A stretch of 64,000 nucleotides of DNA, from contig OY294054.1 in assembly GCA_958510825.1 (NCBI GenBank), positions 11,548,019 to 11,612,018 on the forward strand, read 5' to 3'. Shown here piece after piece: positions 23,774 to 36,909 of this stretch; the first letter of the stretch is position 1; each line of letters begins with the position of its first letter. Below the pieces are notes generated by a model. The model was not told the origin of the DNA and made no database searches. It saw nothing but the letters and a program-made list of their open reading frames with translations. A program made the translations under genes and the position numbers. Source of the stretch: Brachypterus glaber. Taxonomy: Eukaryota > Arthropoda > Insecta > Coleoptera > Kateretidae.

Positions 23774-25455
23774 TATTAGCTCTGTGAGCCTCAATTTAAC
23801 ATCTAAACATTCCAAAATGAGGTCGTATTAGTATTTTTATATTAGGAACGACCTCTTGTATTATTCTTTTTAATCATGTGATAAAATGAGGCCATCAGTA
23901 ACTAACACACAGTATCATGATTCTTTAGTTTTAAATTTATTTGGACTTCACTATTTTTTACGCTAACAGAAGAAACCCATATAGTTTAAAACATAAGAGA
24001 TTTGTTTTCTTATTACCCTGGTAAGATCCATGGTTTCTAAATTATCAAGGATTCTCTTTATTTAAATTAGGTTAATTGAAAATTTACCAGAATAAACTGT
24101 TCATTACAAATGAATCAAAATAGTTAAGTCCAAAGAAATAAACAAGAATCTGGCTAACTTTTCCCACAAAATTTAGATGCTTAAAATTAATTGTCTTAGA
24201 AATTTGTGTTTTTTGGACACCTACGATATAGTTTTGAAATTTATGTGAGAAGAAAAGAAAAGGATTCAAAATGGGACCAAAGGTGCATATTTCTTTAGAG
24301 GACCTCTTATAGACATTAAAAATGTTTACTAATATCTCTATTTGTAATAATCTCAGCCGATGTGTTCAATTTGACTGTGTACCTAAAAAATATTACGAAA
24401 AAACAAATAACCTACGCGTGGTGTGTATAATGTTTAACAAGTGATTTTTTTACTTTTTTCGGCTGGTCCGAAATTATATAGCTATCTTGTGTATATAAAT
24501 TATTTTTTTCTGTTTTATTTAATAATAAAATGTTATACACATTACAAGTGGAAATATTATTTTTAAATATACAGGGAATTTTAGTAATATTATTTTAAAT
24601 TCAAAGAAATGTTACACTTTTGTTGTTTCCTGTAAATTTCCAAAGACTAAATCTTTATATTAATATTATTTTCTAGGGTTCATTAAAAATCATAATTTAA
24701 AAAATATATATTTAATATTTTAACTCGCCTTAATTATTAATAAGGCTATAAAAATTAGGAAAATAGTTTGATGTGCTTCATCAAGGTTATTTAAAACATA
24801 TACGATAAATCCAAGGTCAGTCCATCCGGTTATTTTTGGAAGAGAGGACAATTAACGTTTTTTACTATTCAAGGCAATGAATAGTCACCGCTAGGTGACA
24901 GAACAAGAACAAAAAAAATGCATTATATGCAAAATTATTAAAAAAATACATAAATAATCTCATTTAACAAAAAAACAAGCACAAAATAACAGTGGCTGTC
25001 AAATTTAAAAGTAGGCCATAAGTTTCCTATGAAACTTATGACTTTTTATACACTGCTATGTTTTATAAAGATTAAAAAAAATGGTTTGTTGCTTATAAAA
25101 AAAAATACCTTGCCTTTGTTGCTTTTTATAATTTAAAATGTTATTTTTACCTAAAATATGCATAATTTTATTTCAAAACATAATAATAATTATAATTTTG
25201 TCTCTCTCTCTGTAGAACTTCTCTCTTTGTCTAATCTAAATGTAGCGCTGACCATTAGAGAGGGGAGAATAGGGATGACGATTAAGAGATTGGCGAATAA
25301 AAATATCAGAAATTACTACATAATAGTATGCGGTAATGCGGTAATTCAAATGATAAAATTCGGACTAGAAAGAATATCAACATACTCTATAGTCCAAATT
25401 TAATCGTTGGGATTACCGCATCATTCTTATACATCTAAGAGCAAATTAAGTAGCT
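23774..25455. other. ken 3' UTR and downstream DNA without a gene
   Basis: No domain-bearing frame was found. An 81-codon frame at 25158-25403 has ordinary composition but no start context, splice context or recognisable family. It is bounded by GCGGTAAT motifs in both orientations, more like a repeat. Confidence 0.4.
24524..24532 (+). terminator. ken: possible ken polyadenylation signal
   Basis: An AATAAAA box within TTTAATAATAAAATGT lies about 750 bp after the stop codon. In DNA this AT-rich such boxes are common, so the true site is uncertain. Confidence 0.25.
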
Positions 25456-25460
25456 AATAA

Positions 25461-26622
25461 CACTAGGCAACACGGTTTTTTGCCCCGATTGAAGTCATAT
25501 GTTTTTTAACTAATTTTGGGTCGCTGAAACCGAATCTGGCCTCAGAATATTTCTATTACCTAAGTTTTCTGAGAAAAATAAGATAAAAATGTTAAAAAAT
25601 CATTATTTTATCCCTCTTTTGTTCTAAAATCATGGGAGACAAGAATATTCCAAGGACAAATTTGGATTCGGCGACTCAATATTAGTTAAAAAATACCCAA
25701 CTTAAAACATAGAAACTTTAAATTCATAGGTAGAATAAATAGGAATATTATGAAAAAAAAAATTAAAAAAAATGGATAATGTGACAAAACTAAGTAGGGG
25801 TGGAGTATAAGAAGAAGGGTGCATAAGGGGACAAGCTTATTGCCACGTACTCATGCTAAAAATTGTCAAAAATCATTACTAGGGGGTCAAAAATGAATTA
25901 AAAAAATGTTACGTATTATGGTTCTTATGTAATAAAGTAATATTTTTATGATGTAGAACCATTAAAAAAAACAAAAAAAAATACACAATATTTTGTTTTA
26001 TAAATTATTTTTAAATTGGCATAATTGCATGTACTAAAATTTAAAAAATAAGACGTGCTGAATTTTTTTTAAGGTCAAATTTGGATTCTGCGCCTTTAAA
26101 TTTATAAGAAAAATATATTTTTTGGGCTCGGAAAAAAAGTTTACACTGTGTACTTTAATTTTATATCTTTTTCATTTATTTACTTTTTAGGAACAAACTA
26201 AGCAAAATAAAAAAATATTTTTATAAATATTATTGTAGAGAATTTTATAATCTACAAATTAAGTTCTATAAAGTTTTTAAAAAAATTTGATAGTTTTGCC
26301 ACAAATGAGCAATTAAGTAAACTCTGCACTTTCATTTTAACCTTTTTATTTTTTTTCGCGTACCTACTCTGACAGTAGGTTCTTGACATATAGATTTTTG
26401 AATTCCTAGTATTTTTTTTAATATACACTAAAATTTTCAAAATTCTACACTTTTTTTTAAAGATTTTGAAAAAAAACGTCATTATTACCTGAACGTATAT
26501 CTCAAAAATTTTAGGAGCTGGAATTTTTTTAAGGTCAGATTCGGATTCTACGCCCTCGAATTAGTAAGAAAAATTTACTTTCCGATCGGGGCAAAAAAAA
26601 AGTTGCGATTTGTTGCCTAGTG
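25461..26622. mobile_element. CACTA-like non-autonomous DNA transposon, copy 2
   Basis: The 1162-bp element has the same CACTAGGCAAC...GTTGCCTAGTG ends as the copy at 3216-4379 and its own TAA duplication at 25458-25460 and 26623-26625. The two copies are collinear throughout with scattered substitutions and small indels, which indicates independent insertions of one non-autonomous family. Confidence 0.87.
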
Positions 26623-26730
26623 TAACTAATAGTAAAAGTTTTTGTTTGAAATAGGTAATTAATAAACATTTAACAAAACTGGAAACAACGAAAGTGTACA
26701 CTTTTTTAAAATTTAAATAATACCCTGTAT

Positions 26731-26980
26731 GTGGGGTGTTTCCTAATTAGAGTAACAATAAAAACAACAAAAATAAAATTAGGTTCTTTCAAGTCTGGGA
26801 GCATGTATGTCTAGCCTAAAATGAAAATAATGATATTTTTTGAGACAAAAAGTATGACTATGCCAAAAATTATTTAAATTGGTAGTATATTTCTTTATTG
26901 AAAAAAGATAAATTAATAAAAAATATAAATATGATTGTTGATTTATTCATTTTTCTCAATAATTATGAAACACCCTGTTT
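26731..26980. mobile_element. probable MITE with GGGGTGTTTC ends
   Basis: GTGGGGTGTTTCCTAATT and the inverted AATTATGAAACACCCTGTTT bound about 250 bp of AT-rich DNA. Target duplications are unclear. Confidence 0.5.
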
Positions 26981-26984
26981 ATAG

Positions 26985-29500
26985 CTTGAGGATCTAGCCA
27001 TAAAACCTGATTGCATTCCTTGTAAATAATATGATTCAGTAATTACACTAGTCTACAAGTTTTTGCCCTTAAATAATTTTTTGGGGGCAATTCGACGTGC
27101 AAAATCCAACATTAAATCAAGCTAGAATGTTAGTTATTACACGGAGAAAGATAAATAGTTACATTAAGTAATCGTGGACAACTATTTATTAGTTGCTATA
27201 AAATAGTTGATGTAACACATTTTTCGTAAACCTCGAAAAGAGTTAAAATGGCGCCGCAGGCGAAAATATTTGCATTAATACTGGTAAAAATGGCAAATTA
27301 GGCGAAATTATACAGAAAGGGCACACCCCTGGATACGGCCTTGATTAAAAGCATCATAATATGTTTGAATGTTTTCGTTCTCTCTGGTCACCAAAATATT
27401 ATATTAGGCCTGGAAAGGCTGTTCTTTCACAAACATTAGCTAGATTTTCGTCTTGGTTTAATAAGTCATATATGTCAAATATCCCAACAAATTACCCCAA
27501 AAGCCAAAAACCTTGTAAAGTAGTGTTATTAATGCATGTTTGTGGTTTCTTCCTCATTTATGCTATGTTAGTTCAAAAGGACAAATGTACATTTAATTTT
27601 CTTACAGTTAAAATGTAGATACACTCGTTTTTAACTAGGATGGCACATTATTTTCAATGCACCAACTAAAAATGATGCCTATAAATAGTATATTTCTAAC
27701 CTAATAAGAAAATGGAACATTTCGAGAGTTGGAAATGTCATTTTCTTATCTGATTAGAACAGAGGTTTATTCACAAGCATAAATAAATAACACATTACCT
27801 CGTAAAATTCGCCATTTTAAATGATCTTCTACAGAAATTTTGCAGATTTCTAACGTCACTGTAAATGTCAACTAAATAATAATTTAAATAAGTGACTTGT
27901 TGTTATTTTCTATTATTCGTCTCAGTATGAACCATATAATATATAAATAAATATAAGTTCTTATTGTTTTTCGTAGAAATAAACAAAAAAGTTAGGTTAT
28001 TTTATTCGCAAACCACAGCTGTTTACAGACAAGGCGATAGTTTCGCCATCTATGAGGTAAAGCCAAAAAACAGGTTATATATGAATTCATATCTAATCTA
28101 GGTTTGGACTTTGACTTTTGACTTGAAAAGCTTTTTTAACTTTTAAAGAAACAGACAAAAATTATAGATTTTGCAACTTTTTATAATGTTCATAACGTTT
28201 TTCTGTATGCTTGTGAATAAAATATATTACAAGTGCCAACGACTACAGATAAAAAAACGAATGGTTAGACCAACTATACTATTTTATTTCCTATACTTTA
28301 TTTAACCATACGTGATAGTTAATAAAAGGTTTAATTTTGTTAAATCAACCATAGCGTGTTTTTATGTAATTATTTATAGCATAGTTGAATGAACCATACG
28401 ATTTTGTTGAATAAAATAAAATGAAATCTTGAGTTAACTTTACAATATGGTTAAATTAACAATAGCAAAAAAAAATTGTTCAACCATACGTTTTTGTGTG
28501 TGTAAGATATAAAATGTTTTATTTTGTTGGTGTATTGGGCTCAGCTCGGTGAGCTACAAAAATATTTATAGATTTTGATAAAAAACGGAATGATTGTATA
28601 ATTTTTGAATATGCACACCAAAGAAGCATAAGTTAGGTAGAATTACTAAAATATACTGAGGTGTCCATGATTTTGAAAATCAAAAATATACCCCATTTGA
28701 AATTCCAAAATTTACCCTATTCGCGATTAAATTTTTTTTATTAAAACTGAAAAACTGACACGTGTTTATTTAAGGTTATATAATTTTTTATGGAAAAATA
28801 TTAAAATCAGCACTACAGGGAGAAATATTAAGTATTATTTTCAGTTTCTAACACAGTTATCTTGGGAAAATTAACACGTTCAGTGTCACTAGTTTTTTTT
28901 TTAATTATACCCAATAATTATTTTTACATAAAAATTAGTAAAAATAACTTTTTTTTTTACATCACTATATTGACTATAGCATTTTTTTAATATTCCAATA
29001 AATTTTAACTGAAAAGTATTAGTATAAAAAATCATACGCCGCTGTAAAAAGTCCTCGTAGATAAAGTTACTAAATGCAGACTAGCACAAATATAAATTTT
29101 TTGAAATGTAAATTTTTAAAAACATATACTTTTATCAATTTTATTTTATTTTTGCACATGATTGATTATCCAAATGGCAACATTTTATTTTTAAATTCGA
29201 CTGTGGGGAAAAATCAGGCAGTAGTTAATACATAATTAACCTTTAGTTAAATATTTATACACTGAGAATTAGTTACCTTATTTATACTTAATATTAATAT
29301 TAAATATTGAACCATTATGTATTTATGGAACCCCGTACAGCTAAATTTTTTTTTAGATTTTTATAGTGCCATTTTTTGGCCATAAATAAAAAAAAACATC
29401 AGAAAATGGGGGTCGCCATGATTTCCGCGGTTTGGTTCGACTGACAAAAAAAACGGGACATTATTCAGTATTGAAGTCGCTATATCTTGAACTAAAAAAA
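26985..29500. other. intergenic AT-rich DNA
   Basis: No supported gene. An 85-codon frame at 27361-27618 shows no recognisable domain. Repeated AACCATACG and AACTAT motifs at about 28265-28495 suggest decayed repeats but do not define ends. Confidence 0.4.
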
Positions 29501-29502
29501 AA

Positions 29503-29929
29503 AAGTTTATTTTTTTAAGGTATAGTTATTTTAAATTTGCCGTTAAATACTTCACAAAGTCCGATTTACACTGAAGCATGTGGCTTATTTTGAATGTCAA
29601 CATAACCAAAATTTATAATTTTTGTTTACTTACTTTGTTTTTATGATGTTTTGATGTAAAAAAAGAGAATTGATAAAGCTGTTGCTAAAAACACTTTTGT
29701 ATTCCTGTAGAAACAAAATTTGCTTATAAAATGGCTTTTATTCCACTAATTTAGAGGAATAAACCACTGTTTTGTTCTCGTTAATGGCACGTCAACGTTT
29801 TACGGTTGTGTAAATTGGGCCTATTCATTTTGCTTACAACGCATGCGTAACTTACGTTGCTATGGTAATTTCGAGATTGTTTACAAGCGGGAAGGTTTAA
29901 AATAACTATATCTTAAAAAAATAAACTTT
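29503..29929. repeat. inverted repeat pair (AAGTTTATTTTTTTAAGGTA)
   Basis: A 34-bp arm at 29503-29536 is complementary, with few mismatches, to 29895-29929. The spacer of about 360 bp holds no gene. It is likely a decayed foldback element. Confidence 0.55.
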
Positions 29930-30078
29930 AGAAGAAACTTTTTTGGCCAAAAAATGTTTTTAAAATTTGAAGGTCGAAAGACTAGAGATTCTTGAACTCA
30001 AATCAAACAAAATTGTTCTGTATTTAACACGGTAACATATTCTCAGTGTAGAATAATGTTTTATTTATTAAAAAAATA

Positions 30079-30844
30079 CCCATATAGCACAAAATACCCC
30101 CCGGATATCCTCTCAATGTTCTTTCAATATCGCTTGTCCAGGGACATTAGTCGTATATCCCAAGGATATCCCGAAAGGTATGTCCTGAGGATATACTGCC
30201 CGTATATCCCAAGGATATACGGTATGTCCTTCGTACATCTCAGGGACGTCCCGAGGGTATGTCCCGTGGATGTCCTTTCGGATATCCTACGATAGCTTTT
30301 CCTTCATTATTTTGTTTATATGTGCAAGTTTTTTCCACAATTATTGTTAAATATATATTGTGTTTTTCTTTTGTTGGACAATTTCGTGAGTGTACCCCTG
30401 CCTCCGTCCTAAGTGCTTTACGTTTTTTATGGACGAGACCATAGACCTTTGCAAAGGTAAACCGTATGTACAAATGTCACCGACAAAAGTGGATATCAAA
30501 TAGTATTTCTGTTATTATTTTTTTTTGTGAAACTATTAGCCTAGATTTAAATAACTTGCACCTAGTTGCAAGCTGCTAATAGCAATATTTCACAACAAAA
30601 GTAATAAAAGCAATACTATTTGATAGCTACTTTTGTCCGGGACATTTGTACATAATTAGTAGCTATCTTTAGGACAGACGTACAGTATATCCTCGGAAGT
30701 CGCTCGGCTTCCCGTTTAGTAACAAAGTATATTCTGAGGATGTCCTACGGATATCTATAGACGAAATCGGATATCATGGGGATGTCGAAAATCCCAAAAC
30801 GGATATTCTGGGGATATCCATTGTATAAACCTTTGCTATCTGGG
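30079..30844. mobile_element. MITE with CCCATATAGCA ends and many GGATATCC motifs
   Basis: The ends CCCATATAGCA and TGCTATCTGGG are inverted and flanked by TA (30077-30078, 30845-30846). Both subterminal zones are studded with GGATATCC, GGATGTCC and GGACGTCC variants. The centre holds another inverted pair: GTACAAATGTCACCGACAAA near 30468 and its complement near 30640. It has no coding capacity. Confidence 0.7.
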
Positions 30845-31045
30845 TATAAATTACGATTTGGGTATTTGATTTAAAAAATCATTTTTTACGTAAAAAAGTC
30901 GGGTTTTCCATTTAACACTATTTTATAGTCGAGTTAACCACAAAATTTTTAATTAAATTAACTTACCATAGTAAATAGTTAAATATACCATGCCGTTTGT
31001 TGCTATATGAACAAACAAGAAATCTTAGATATGGTTTAAGTATTC

Positions 31046-31203
31046 ACTGCAAAAAGTAAACTGAATATTCAGTTACAAATGGACAGCAAATCGAAAATTA
31101 TTATCCTATACAATTGTACTTTAATTTTTGTTAAAAACACGCAACATTTCACGTCCGACTCCATATCCATTTGTAACTGAATAATCAGTTTACTTTTTAC
31201 AGT
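31046..31203. mobile_element. small MITE with ACTGyAAAAAGTAAACTGA ends
   Basis: CACTGCAAAAAGTAAACTGA followed by a TATTCAGTTACAAATGGA block is mirrored by TCCATTTGTAACTGAATAAT and TCAGTTTACTTTTTACAGT. Related pieces lie near 5060-5170 and 6580-6665. Confidence 0.65.
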
Positions 31204-31209
31204 AAGACG

Positions 31210-32030
31210 AGATGGTTAAATCAAATATTTGACTACTTACTTGTTGGGGCAACCAAATCAATAGTTAAATAGAAGCAAACTTAAATTTTAAGGATATTAT
31301 AAGCACAACAATTTGTCTCGTTGCCCTGACCAGATTTCTGGATGCAGCAACCAAAAAATAGTTGTTCCTTATTTAACTACGTTTTAGGTAAAACTAAATT
31401 TAACAAAAAAAAAGATTGTAATATTAGAATGAACTTTTTTGCGTGTGTATTTAATAATTTTGCTTTTATAGAAGTATTTGTGGTATTTGCAATTTTATAA
31501 TTTTATCTATATGTTGCTATTATTCAGAATTGTTCTGAAATCTTGCGTTATTGTAATAGTCTTAGTCAACATTGTGACTAACGTGACAAAAATTTGAAAA
31601 CAAATTATTCATACGTTTTCAAAAAAAAAAAAAAACAAGTTTGTACTTTTTTTTAATCGTATTATTGGCATGATTTTTACAACTATGGTACAAAACGAGG
31701 TAATATAGTATTTGTTAGATTTGTAAAATGTAAATATAACTAGATAGATTGTAAATAGTGTATTTAATAAGTAAATAAAACAGTTTTTTGTCTTATTCTT
31801 TTATTATCTGTATATACAAAATACTCAAAAATTCATGAAATATCTGTCCACATTTATGCGCGAGTGACTACTGTTAACATTTTTTCTAACTGGCACCCGG
31901 GGAATGAAATAAGGGGAAGGTGGTATTCAAAATATTGTACATGTTCCATAGGCGTGTTTACATTCCTTACATTCTTTTCAGGTGACAATTGGGAAAATCA
32001 GGCAGAATCAATTATAAATTTCCAGATTGA
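31210..32030. other. intergenic AT-rich DNA
   Basis: Nothing codes convincingly. An AATAAAACAG box at about 31775 resembles a polyadenylation signal but has no gene model attached. Confidence 0.35.
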
Positions 32031-32034
32031 GATT

Positions 32035-32929
32035 GGGGTGCCCCAGCTAAGTCCGATAAATCGTTTTCTGGCGTTATTATTAAAGCTATCAAAATAAATT
32101 TTATGTCAGTCAATATACACCCAAAAAGCGATATTTGTGCCTAAACAAAAATTTCTACTGGCTTTTATTTCTGAGATACAATTGTTTTAACTGTTGTTTT
32201 AAATGATAATTTTAAAAAATGATTATAATATTAAACTATTCTTCAATTTATTTAAATTACTAAACAAATCATATTAATATTACAAGATTTTTTAATTAAT
32301 TTCTTTAAAACACTAAGAATTTTTATGAAGAACTCCACGAATTTCACTTATTTTGGGTTTGGTTAAGGGTTTCGCGAATTCAATATCAAAGCTATAAATT
32401 TCTGGATAAATGTCACTAAAATTGTCAAAATTTAATAAACTTTAATTGAGTAAAATGCGTTGGGATTTAAACACTAACCAATTATAACGTACGGCTAACG
32501 GAAAAGTACCATAAGTACTAACAAAGGAGGCTTAAATGAACTATATTCTTATTAAGGTGCTAAAAAATACAGTAGTTCCATCTAGAAAACAGTTTGGGTA
32601 CTTGAAACCCTTAACCACAGACGCTAACAAACTAATTATTGTGATTTTAACAAAATAATTAATTAGGGTTATTCCAAATGAAGTTATAAATAAAATATTA
32701 TTTGATCAATGCAAAAAGAATAAAAATATTTTTTCAATTTTAGTATTTAAATTTTAATTGCTTATAAAAATAGTGTCAAATAAGCTATATCTCAAATACA
32801 AAAACTAATAGTAGAGTTTTGTTTATGCACAATTATGGCTTGTTGGGTGTACATTGACTGACATAAATTTTATTCCGATAGCTCTAGTAACGCCAAAAAT
32901 CGATTGATCTATTTTAGCTGGGACTCCTT
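32035..32929. mobile_element. foldback element with GCCCCAGCTAA / TTAGCTGGGAC arms
   Basis: A left arm of about 120 bp (with GGCGTTATTATTAAAGCTAT and TATGTCAGTCAATATACACC) is complementary to the right arm at about 32800-32929. The spacer is AT-rich and non-coding. It resembles the mariner-like CAGGGTGTCCC end motif seen elsewhere (for example 38855). Confidence 0.65.
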
Positions 32930-33039
32930 GTATATCCAACTATAACAAAATTCCCTAGAAATTACAAATCGTAGAGGTTTTGCGGTTTTAAAATAGTGTT
33001 AAAAATGGCGCATGTGACAGAGATTATTAGTGTAAGTAA

Positions 33040-33185
33040 GGGCATATCCACAGGCTGGCATAACAATATAGTACAAAACAATGCAATGCCGTGATTAGCT
33101 TGATGTGCCGCCATGTATCTTGTAAGCCAATCACGGCATCGCATTCTTATGTTTTATGTTCTTGTGCAAGCTTCTGGATAGGCCT
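33040..33185. mobile_element. GGGCATATCCACAGGCT MITE, copy 1
   Basis: The 146-bp element has a long inverted repeat (GCATAAGAACATAA-type arms) and a TAA duplication at 33037-33039 and 33186-33188. The inner palindrome GCCGTGATT...AATCACGGC is conserved in copies 2, 3 and 4. Confidence 0.8.
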
Positions 33186-33189
33186 TAAG

Positions 33190-33575
33190 AAAAAAATAAT
33201 GTCTGCCATCAGGATAAAGCAAAAAATTTCTATGAGCAGAAGGCCAATGCATCATCCCTTGCTGTAAATAATTGGTGGACATACTATGGGAAATATTTAA
33301 ACTAAACGTGAATTTACATTTCATATTTACCAACCAAGATTTGGTTTTTAAGGAATCTGCCAAGAACAGACACAATTTTAAACTTTGTTTAACATTAGCT
33401 TAAAATTAAAAATGAGTTTGTGATTGGTACATTCACACAAAACTGAAACTAAAACTAAGGATATCTGTCTTGAGAAGTTTAACCTAAGATTTAAATTAAC
33501 AAATTAAATAAAAATTTTATTTTCACTGACCTATGTTTTCTCATCACTCTTCTAAAGGCCGTTATAAAATGAATT
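33190..33575. other. intergenic DNA
   Basis: No gene or recognisable repeat end. A 73-codon minus-strand frame at 33154-33375 starts inside the preceding MITE and is not supported. Confidence 0.4.
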
Positions 33576-33578
33576 ATA

Positions 33579-34196
33579 CACGGTGTTTGCAGTCTTTTGG
33601 GATTAAATAAAGAGGATGATTCTACATTACGAAACATGAAAAACCATCAAAGGAACATATCTCCGGAAATAAGCCCTGAGGGAGCTACGATCCTTCGAAG
33701 ATGGACATATTGAATGGGAAACAAAAAAAAAACAACATAAAAATTATAATGCAGCAGGGAGATTCTTCATTTAAAACTAAGTAAAAAAAAGAAATACCTA
33801 AATTTAATACAGTGTTACGCTATATGACATTGTTTTATGTATCAAGGAATCTATACCTTTTACAAAAAGTCCAAAATATTACACAACAAATTTGGGGCAA
33901 AAATATGTTGAGCCTTCATACATTTTGTACGTCTAGGCACGCCTCTGGATAGACTAGAAAATAACAAATTAACATAAACTAATTGCCCTTGTTAATACTA
34001 GTACATGCAAAACCTCGTCCCTCTAGCTCAAAGGGTACCAGAGTTATTAATTAAAAACCTTATTTTTAGTACAATTTTAAAGAGTCATAACTCTCTTAGG
34101 GTTCGTTTCCGGACCTATGTTCATATGCAGGTTTTTTATGTTTTGTGATGTAGAATCATCCCGTTTATTTAATATCAAAAGGCTGCAAACACAGTG
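33579..34196. mobile_element. foldback element, CACGGTGTTTGCAG ends
   Basis: The 618-bp element has ends CACGGTGTTTGCAGTCTTTT and the inverted AAAAGGCTGCAAACACAGTG, and TA at 33577-33578 and 34197-34198. The arms share GTAGAATCATC and TCCGGAAATAAGCCCT-like blocks with the element at 20256-20986. Confidence 0.75.
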
Positions 34197-34311
34197 TATT
34201 TGTGGCACCTACCTACATGATGTCTTTTCCAGTTGGTTTTAAGCAAACAGTGTATAGTTACCAAAAAATAATGAAACTATTTTTCCCTTTTCAATAATAA
34301 CCTTAGCATTG

Positions 34312-34530
34312 GTACACTAAGAATTCTTTACCGTAGTAGATACTAAAAGTTTTTGCACATATGGAACCGCACGAAAGATTAGTAAACACTCACTGGTTGT
34401 TACAATATTACTTAACGTTGTTATAGTTCTGATAACTGTAACACGCAGTGAATGTTTACTAAACTTTCGTGGGGTTCCATATATGCAAAAACTTTTAGTA
34501 TTTACTACAGTTACGAATTTTCAATGTGCA
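34312..34530. mobile_element. palindromic MITE, TACACTAAGAATTC ends
   Basis: The two roughly 95-bp arms (GATACTAAAAGTTTTTGCAC and its complement) fold into one hairpin with a loop of about 35 bp. It is non-coding. Confidence 0.65.
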
Positions 34531-34539
34531 GAAGTACAC

Positions 34540-36900
34540 ATTCACATTGACCAAAAATGACTAAAGCTTGTTACCAGCTTATATTAAGTTTGGTATAAGC
34601 TCTTATTCGCAACTCTTTATGTAATACATACATTACATGTATTAATAAATGAAAAGAACTAAAAAACTAAGTATTATAGTATTATTTTCTTCATTTGAAT
34701 TTAAACATCTAGGTTTCAAAAAAATTGGTACTTTATTTTTAAATACAAACAGTTGCGAATAAAATAGTATACATAATAAATTTTATTTCCATAGACTTAC
34801 GTATAGGATAATGTCAAATACGAACACATATCTTAAAATAAATAAATAAACATACAAACAATTTAAAAAAAGTACAGGTTAAAAATATTTAATTCAACTA
34901 AAATTTGCATGATCTAAACTACCTCTATGGGATTTAATGACAAGCCACAAAATGTCACTATCACAATCACAACTGTTTTTATGTTTTTAAACTGTCACTG
35001 CTACGCTTATTGATATAAGACATTTATACATGGCAAACAAGCTAAAGTTATAATTTTCTGACGTTTTTTTAAGAAAAATATTATTTGATTTTTTTATTAA
35101 ATAATTATTGTATTTTTTTCATACTTTTTTCATACACCGTATAATAATATTGGTTAACATAAATAAAAAAAATGGTTCATTTAATTTAAAAATTAACATT
35201 ATTAGCTGTTTTTATATTAAAATTAATAAAGAGAAAATATTCAAAAAAAAATAGTATTTCTGTTTATAAAAAATTAATTAAGTAGTTCAAGCAAATAATT
35301 TATTTGTAATAAATGTTAATCATCTTTAACTAATTTAAGGTTATGTAAATTTATATAAACCGCAAGCTCCACGTAATTTTAAATGACTCCTTAATTATCG
35401 ATAAATAACACCGACCCACAAAAAAAGTTGAGTTCAATTGCTGTTAACCAGACTATATTTTTCTGAAATGTTGAACCGAGGTTTGTATACTATTTTATTC
35501 ACAACCATACCTGTTTTATTTGCCTTCTTTCCCACTACAAAAACTGTTTGAACTTACAACTTACTGTACTCACTCTAATATTGTAACCAATGCTTAGTAG
35601 TCTCAAAACTCAAAATTTACAGAACACACTTTTGTTATAAGAAATGTAATTTCTTTAAAAACAATAAACTTATCTACAAAAACTGTTTGAATTTTGACGC
35701 CATATTGAAAAGTTTATTTGCAGTGAGGTTTGTTCCAAATGTTGCTTTTTGAATATAGAATAATAAATAGAAATTAATAAAATAAACTTTGTTTTTTGTT
35801 AATTAACAATCTTAAAATTAGGTAATACACTTAAATGTTCTTACCTAAAAACTAGTAGAAATGCCTAAGTTACTTTGTTATGTTAGCGATAGAGGACAGC
35901 ACCTGTTTTTGTTTTTGAGTGCGTTTGTTTTTAGTTTTGTAACAGGAGCCTTTTATTGAGACATGATTAAGTTAATAAATAATTTATTTATTTATAGTTT
36001 TTCTTGTAAAATTCGAAGAAAAACAGAATATTTAAATTTATACACTAGATAAAGCTTAATGACAATTTTGATTATAGTAGGGATACACCAAAGAAATACG
36101 ACAAATGATTGGCCACCAAGGTAATTCTTGAATGTATCTTACTTTAAACTATTTTTGGTTATTTGTTATATCAAGTTCGGTACCTCATATCGTAACTCAT
36201 TTTTCGCTTTAACTAAAGTTTATCACGTTTAACTAAACCAAAAAATAGTAATATAATAACATATAAAGTTGAAAGTAATCCCTGTTTATTTTTCATAAAT
36301 GCCAAAAAGTATAATTTAAATTTTTATGTGATGTTATTTTATAAAAATAAATCATGAATAAATAAATAAATAAATAAAAAAAATTAATGCATTTAAAACT
36401 GTTTTTTCATAAAATTTAGGTCCATAAGTTCAAGTTTTTGACAAGTGAAGTTAGCTACAAGAGCTTTCCGACCAAGAGAGGAAAATGGCGTGTTTCTAAC
36501 TTTTTGGGAAGTTGCAGTTAATAATTCATTTTCCAACTTTTATGTATATATGTTATTAGCCAATTACTAAATGATTGTGAATAAACGAATTTTACAACGA
36601 AAGGCTCGCTGCCCCACAAAGGACCTCCACCTTCTTATGAAAAGTGGTCTGAATTAGATTTGGTTGAATTTCAGTAATGCTATAGTTCTTGATATTCTGA
36701 TCAAAAATGTTCACCTGCTCAACTCAAAAAAAAAAGCCCAAAAATCAATAGGTCAGATTTGGCAGACAGTTGGATATATTATAATTCTTCACTTTCTAAT
36801 CAAAAGTGTTTTTGGACACAACTCCAAATATTTAGTAGTTTAGGTGCTAGAGAACTTTGGATCTGGAGCTAGCCACATAACTTTAATGCCTATAATGGCC
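34540..36900. other. gene desert
   Basis: About 2.4 kb of AT-rich DNA in which I see no exon, terminal repeat or satellite worth calling. Confidence 0.4.
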
Positions 36901-36909
36901 TTAAGAAAG

